A DNA stretch of 64,000 nt, from assembly GCA_026874595.1 (NCBI GenBank), contig CM049306.1, positions 80,688,142 to 80,752,141 of the forward strand, read 5' to 3'. A program made the position numbers and the translations under genes. This DNA is from Sipunculus nudus. Taxonomy: Eukaryota > Annelida > Sipuncula > Golfingiida > Sipunculidae. The notes under the pieces are model-generated. The model had not been told where the DNA came from and did not search any database. It worked only from the letters and a program-made list of their open reading frames with translations. Positions 58,985 to 64,000 of the stretch are shown here, piece by piece. Each line of letters opens with the position of its first letter. Within the stretch, counting starts at the first letter, position 1.

Positions 58985-59575
58985 TCGACAACTATTACGT
59001 GTACATAAATATCTTCATATTTACAGTCAAGCAGCCCTAAGGCCAATTAAAAATGTAATAAGGCATAGGTTAAGATCTGATACTTGCATACACCATATAG
59101 TTTACATTGATCTTTAAATATTGCCATTCTAATTTTATTCAGTTTGGACAGTAACACATATATCGGCAAGTCAAACCTCCTACTTTAGAGAATATTGTTT
59201 CCGGCGAAATTCTTACCCATATTGTATGGATATTTCATGTATAAGTTGAATACATCAACAGGTGAATGTAGGTGTTGGAAGGTATAGTTGCATAAAAAAA
59301 GTCAAGTTTGCCGAGAAGAGTATTTGCAAAGTTTCACAATCGTCATAATACAAAATCTGTAGTAGTCGTGAATAGCGCAGCTCTCACAGATGTTGTAGTA
59401 TGAAGGGGAATTTCAGCATCTTTAACAGTGTGTTGGGTTTCCCACACGGTTCGTACAGATTTGGTGTAAGGAATTTTGATGAAACAGTTTTATAAAAAAA
59501 AGTTTAGGGTCTCCTTATTGTCCAATCTTTCTGTCTTTTATTTTATACAAAAGTAACTTTCAGTGCAGCTTTACT
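58985..59575. repeat. Left arm of a large inverted repeat
   Basis: Shares, as reverse complement and in order, many blocks with 61725-62275: CTTCATATTTACAG, AATAAGGCATA, ACTTGCATACACCATATA, CGAAATTCTTACC, GTAGTCGTGAATAGCGCAGCTC, GGTTCGTACA and GTCTCCTT. A ~50-base insertion is present in this arm near 59150-59200. Confidence 0.8.
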
Positions 59576-59707
59576 TTAAAATAAAGTAAGTTTTTAAATA
59601 TTTTTTCAATGAAGTTGTTATTTTATTTCAAATGTTTTAAAGATTCTTATTTTTTTTTTGCCGTTATCGTGCCAAAGGGGCGGGGGGGGGGCTAGTTATT
59701 TTATCTG

Positions 59708-59720
59708 CCACTAGAGGGCA
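59708..59720. promoter_or_regulatory. CTCF-like motif CCACTAGAGGGCA
   Basis: Matches the core CCASYAGRKGGCA of bilaterian CTCF sites, lying just inside the left arm of the inverted repeat. A weaker CCACCAGAGGTCA lies at 27558. Motif only. Confidence 0.3.
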
Positions 59721-60834
59721 GAGCGATTAAAGTTGTAAAATCTGCGGGTTTTTCTTTTTCCGTTGTTAATGATAGATGTTCTTTCCGTTGTTCATGATAG
59801 TTGTTCTTACGATTAATATAAAACGGGGGTAATTTCTCCCTGCTAAACCGTCAAATTGCTTTTACCATGGCATATATCTTAACCTAAAGAAGGCCTCAAT
59901 CATAAAACTAGATTAATAATTATTCAATAAGATTTTATTTTTAATTAATTTCTCCCTTTGATAATTCTATTACAAATCAAATGTATAAGTTTGAGTTTTA
60001 CAAGACGTTTTAAATTCTCTCTTTGATCATTCTATGCTGTTCAGCCTAATTTTTTTAAATGTTACCTGGTGCTGACGTATGTATTAGTAAATAGGTGAAA
60101 TATACAGATATAATGGAGGATATATAGACGGAGAGCAGATAGATGGAAATAATTTGTTCATGGGCCGTCACTTCAGGACACGTGGGAATACCCTTTCTGT
60201 GCTGCATATATTCGGAGGTCAGGAATAAATAATAATGTATCGTTGTCTGTAGAGTAGGTCCCTTCTCAAAGGGATAATAAATTCTACGGAGTTTTCCAGA
60301 GCCCATTGGCACATGTTCTGGGGGCTTTAATTTTAGCAGTAAGGCGTATATTGAGTGGATTTATTGAACATTCAGTAATAATATATTCACAGAATATTAA
60401 TATAATATATTTCTTATTCTGTGATACTATATTATTGAAGTTCAATTGATTTACGCCATGGCTTATCATAATGGAATAACTTTTACCGAACTGCAACAAA
60501 ATTGGACAAGCTGATTCGATGTGCTGTCGATAACATGGCATGCGGCTGGACTGGCGTGGTATCCCAGACGAGATAGCCATTTAGGGCCCGGGCGCCGGCC
60601 GTCACGTCAAAGTGCTCATGCCATGCGTCTTGTCCTTTTGTTTCTCGGTATTTTTATATTTAAGTCCCCCAGGAACCGACCAGGGATGTGCCACGTAGCT
60701 GTTCAACATGACAATCTGCGTCGCCGGTCTATCGGCAACCCTCGGATATCATCGGAATGGGGAGGATAAATGCTGCCCATATCCTAAAAATGTCAAAATA
60801 AAACGGATATCATCGTTATCGGAACATCCGACAT

Positions 60835-60894
<60 letters not shown>

Positions 60895-61724
60895 TGGCGG
60901 ATCCAGGATTTTGCTATAGATGGGGCAACATTTCCACAAGGGTATATTCTGTTTACATACTTCGTAAAGCATCTCCTTAAAAAAAAGTCTAATATTTCTT
61001 ACAAAAATAACAAGGCCATATGTCCAGTCCCCTTAGTGACCTAACATAGTGCCATTTGTACAGGGTAATCTGTGATAAATGGACTTTTAAGGAAGTGGCT
61101 AAAAAGTCTGCTGGGGAAATTGACCTTGCCAGCAGTCAAACCCACTGGATAAACTGCCGTCAAATGAATGGATGCTCGAATTTCAGTGTGATACTCAGTG
61201 ATATCCATTATTATTAATTCGACAATGAGCTGACAGGATAGTGCTGACGTACTTAATTAGATATTTTGATAGTCTATATATAAGAATTTTCATTTGGTGT
61301 AGATATTTCTTGCCTCATCTCACAACACAATAGGCTCAACAGCTTTAATTGGATGTGGTGTAATATTGTTTGACTACCTTTGATCAAGTAATTAGCTGAT
61401 CCTTGGACCATTTATTTGACATATCCTGAGTTGTTTGTTTTCCCACACTAATTATTTGTTTGCTCATAAGCACACTAGTATCTAAATCGTCCCCGCACAC
61501 AAATTCACATTTCTGGTATTTTTTTATAACAAAATGAATGTAAAGCTACCCTTTAAATATCACAAAATGTGCAATTTTAATACCTTATTAACATACTTAA
61601 TACATGTAGACAAGAAAAATATCTAATATGGTAAGTCAGCACAATATTGTCAGCTTATTGTCAAAATAATAATGGGAAGTAATAAAGCATAAATAAAGCA
61701 TGAAATAAAGCATGCATTCATTTG

Positions 61725-62275
61725 CAGGCAGTTTGACCTGTTCATAGTTACTTTTGAAACAGCAAAAGGACAGAGAGACAAAAAGGAGACTTTACAATGA
61801 AATGAAAGTGAAGCATTGTTAAAATTTCGTTTTTGACTTAATATATCATAAGTTCCTGTGTGATTTTTCCTTAAATCAAATGTGTACGAACCTTGTATGG
61901 TACCAACAAACTGCTAAACGATGATGAAATTCATCTTCATACTACGAAGTCAGTGTGAGCTGCGCTATTCACGACTACCACGGATTTGGTATTATGATGA
62001 TGGTTTTCCAAGCAAATATTCCTTCCAAAACCTACATTTACCTGTTCATGTGTTCAGCTTAATCATGAACTCTGCATACAATATCGGTAAGAATTTCGCA
62101 ACTGTCCAAGCTGCATAAAAATAAACTGGCAATGTTTAAAGATCAATTTATATGGTGTATGCAAGTAATCTGATCAACGTATGCCTTATTTAATTTTTGA
62201 TTGCCCTTAGGCGTGATTTACTGTAAATATGAAGACATTATACACGACTGGATTAATAACTATCTTTGAATGAAA
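61725..62275. repeat. Right arm of the large inverted repeat
   Basis: Reverse complement of 58985-59575 with moderate divergence. The 65-codon open frame at 61921-62118 lies wholly in the repeat and is not a gene. Confidence 0.8.
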
Positions 62276-62441
62276 AAATAAATAAAATTCAAACGTTTTC
62301 CGCGATTAAACGTAAGCATTACAAATTAACCAAGTCTGTACATGATGTATTTGGATAGTTTAGTTCAATTTATTAATCCTTGAAGCTCTGGCTGTTTCAC
62401 GCTCGTCACGCAGCTATTTTACCCACTTCTGCCGTTGTTTA

Positions 62442-62680
62442 AACCGCTGCTTTGGATAGCAAGTTTCTCTTGGTTCGACCACCAGGGTGATCACAGAACA
62501 AAAAAGTATAATCAGACCAGTGAGATCGTGGTATTGCATCCAGCTCCAAACTTTAAACATACAACACCCGCTCTTGTTTGTCTGATTGTACTTGTGCTTG
62601 CACGGGGCCATCCATATTCTTTGCTCTGCGCCCACCCTGGTGGTGTAAACCAGAGAACCTTGCCATAAAAAACAGCGGTT
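62442..62680. mobile_element. MITE with 48-bp inverted ends next to exon 10
   Basis: AACCGCTG..TTGGATAGCAAG..TTCTCTTGGTT and CACCACCAGGGTG face CACCCTGGTGGTGTAAACC..AGAGAACCTTGCC..CAGCGGTT. About 48-bp arms enclose a ~140-bp core. Element length is 239 bp; it ends 86 bases before exon 10, near the branch-point zone. Open frames over it are accidental. Confidence 0.78.
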
Positions 62681-62766
62681 AAAACAAAAAGAGATCTGGG
62701 ACGACTGCAGTGTATATGGCTGTTGTATCCGCACCACATATTAATTTATCCGTCCATTTATTCCAG

Positions 62767-62865
62767 CACTGGCAGATACCGCTCGGGGGACGGTTCCGTT
62801 CACTTAAACTCTGGTTTGTTCTCCGTCTGTACGGAGTTCAGGGAATACAAATGCATATCAGAAAG
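62767..62865 (+). CDS. Ddc: Ddc coding exon 10
   Basis: 33 codons, phase 0-0, TTCCAG to [26 protein letters not shown] then [13 protein letters not shown] is the highly conserved link between the large domain and the C-terminal domain (RHWQIPLGRRFRSLK in vertebrates). One Arg of GRR is Gly here (GGR). Confidence 0.93.
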
Positions 62866-63229
62866 GTAATAAAGCAGGCCGCTAACGCTGGGGGCCTGTC
62901 AATGAGTATTATAGTTTCCTACATTGGGATATGCTACGTTTTAATACAATATTCTGTAACATTTGGGAGCATTTGCAGGTGATAAGGAACCCTCCCGCCC
63001 CCATAATCTAATTATGATCGAACTACCTTGGTTACAATAAGCTTTAAAATACATATTAAAACGTATTTTAGGAACAATGATATATACATATACTGTAATC
63101 TCCAGAACATCCTTTTTATTTCGGTTCGTATTAATCTGAATATTTTAAAATTTAATGCGATATCTTGTCTCTGACAAGTATGAATTCAACAATAACATTA
63201 TAATACAAACATCTCCTGGCTTTGCTATT

Positions 63230-63271
<42 letters not shown>

Positions 63272-63612
63272 CTCTCTAAAATTTCACTTAAAGAAACAAT
63301 TTGACCAATGATAATTTGATAGGAAAGGAGTATGCCTTCTATACAAAACAAAATATATATAAAAAACAAAGTATTTTTTTCTAAGGTATATGCAAAATTG
63401 GAAAGCTTTAGTCCTGTTTATTTATAGGAAATATCACCCTAAAGATGGCACGGTGGCGCATAGCTGCCTACTATGATATCGTAAGAAACGTAAGATTTGA
63501 TTAAATTAAACGATGCGTTTATTGTTATTCGGCTTCTTCTGCACAACAATGCTCTGTGGCCATTTAAGCTTAATGCATTTCTTTTCCACGCAGTGTGTTG
63601 TATTTCTTTTAG
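62866..63612 (+). other. Ddc: Ddc intron 10
   Basis: GTAATA to TTTTAG, phase 0. Includes a (TA)n run at 63235-63267. Nothing else recognised. Confidence 0.75.
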
Positions 63613-63714
63613 CAAATTGCGCTGGCGAAAAAATTTGAAGCCCTAGTAAAGGCAGACGACAAGTTTGAGGTCACAAATGACGTCATCATGGGATTAGTCT
63701 GCTTCAAATTAAAG
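63613..63714 (+). CDS. Ddc: Ddc coding exon 11
   Basis: 34 codons, phase 0-0. QIALAKKFEALVKADDKFEV and TNDVIMGLVCFKLK form the start of the C-terminal small domain; GLVCFRLK is the vertebrate equivalent. Donor is GTTGGT, weaker than the others in the gene. Confidence 0.9.
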
Positions 63715-63934
63715 GTTGGTTGTCATATTTTAATAAATACACCAACACATATTGATAACTCGGAAAATAAAACGCATAACGTTTGCTCAAATCCTTTTCG
63801 TTATATTTATATATTTATATTTATATTAATACTTGACTTTTTGTGGGCTTATATACACACTTACATCTATGGATAAAAATTTGTACAAAAATACATTATT
63901 TGAAGAATCTATTTTGTTCCTTGGCTGTTTACAG

Positions 63935-63967
63935 GCCATCGGGAGCAATCAAAATGGGCAACCTTGA
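63935..63967 (+). CDS. Ddc: Ddc putative exon 12, early stop
   Basis: After a TTTACAG acceptor the phase-0 frame reads AIGSNQNGQP then TGA (63965-63967). GSN directly after the lysine is what the family has at this point (LKGSN), but two extra residues precede it and roughly 90 residues of the normal C-terminal domain are missing. Possible causes are a nonsense or frameshift change, an alternative 3' end, or a wrong exon call with the true exon beginning at the CTTTCAG acceptor at 63990-63995 or beyond the window. Confidence 0.4.
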   Translation, partial: AIGSNQNGQP

Positions 63968-64000
63968 ATTTCATGATATGTATCGATTCTTTCAGGAAGA

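Larger units (their letters stand above)
58570..62766 (+). other. Ddc: Ddc intron 9 (4.2 kb)
   Basis: Holds (TA)n runs at 58687-58724 and 60837-60890, a large inverted repeat (arms 58985-59575 and 61725-62275), an AGTGGCGGATCCAGG transposon-type end at 60892, and a MITE close to the acceptor (62442-62680). No coding exon is needed here: exon 9 and exon 10 join directly in the family. Confidence 0.75.

Noticed and set aside
60521..60980. Two overlapping open frames of 82-90 codons in a GC-richer patch of intron 9
   Set aside because: One runs into the (TA)n tract as an Ile-Tyr repeat; no homology and no exon phase need.
62414..62982. Several 75-107 codon frames
   Set aside because: They cover the MITE at 62442-62680 or extend exon 10 past its donor.

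Overview
The window looks like nuclear DNA of a marine invertebrate, most likely a mollusc (bivalve or gastropod). Evidence: intron-rich genes with GT/AG introns, an animal aromatic L-amino acid decarboxylase, long AT-rich non-coding stretches with many (TA)n and (CT/GA)n tracts, a tRNA-derived SINE, decayed LINEs, LTR elements, and small inverted-repeat transposons. There is no bacterial operon structure. The mollusc call is inference; the animal call is firm.

Layout. At 0.27-0.37 kb a minus-strand internal exon of an unrecognised extracellular-type protein is visible. From 1.5 to 7.46 kb four plus-strand exons join in phase. They encode the C-terminal end of a single-pass membrane protein with EGF-like repeats, but the copy carries a frameshift and a lost cysteine. 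Its last intron holds a ~335-bp satellite. From 7.5 to 46 kb I see no intact gene. This part contains a pogo-like MITE (9.8-10.6), two elements with a ~155-bp tandem core rich in AGGTCAnnnTGACCT palindromes (13.9-15.4 and 30.5-32.2), a fossil LINE (18.0-20.9), and three members of one Ty3/gypsy family with integrase placed upstream of reverse transcriptase. Those members are a 5'-truncated copy with its 3' LTR (23.1-26.4), a solo LTR with a 4-bp target duplication (29.3-30.1), and a two-LTR copy on the minus strand (40.0-45.5). A decayed PHD-finger reading frame (35.0-36.0, minus) lies between two inverted satellite blocks (33.7-34.2 and 36.1-36.9). A second LINE fragment (45.6-46.3, minus) ends just upstream of the last gene.

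From 46.67 kb to the right edge runs a plus-strand gene for aromatic L-amino acid decarboxylase (Ddc type, PLP-dependent). I place eleven coding exons whose phases all agree, plus a twelfth whose frame stops early. All PLP-contacting motifs are present, including the Schiff-base lysine.

The most unusual part is the Ddc gene itself. Exon 3 is present three times, in frame, inside ~1.06-1.09 kb tandem units. The whole 4.5-kb area around it is a 32-bp minisatellite whose unit is the last ~23 bases of exon 3 plus the first ~9 bases of its own 5' splice site. Intron 4 holds a second, older minisatellite (36-bp unit) that resembles the exon 4 / intron 4 junction in the same way. Intron 1 holds a decayed duplicate of exon 2. 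Together these suggest repeated tandem amplification of exon ends and splice donors in one gene. I regard this as the candidate undescribed phenomenon in the window.
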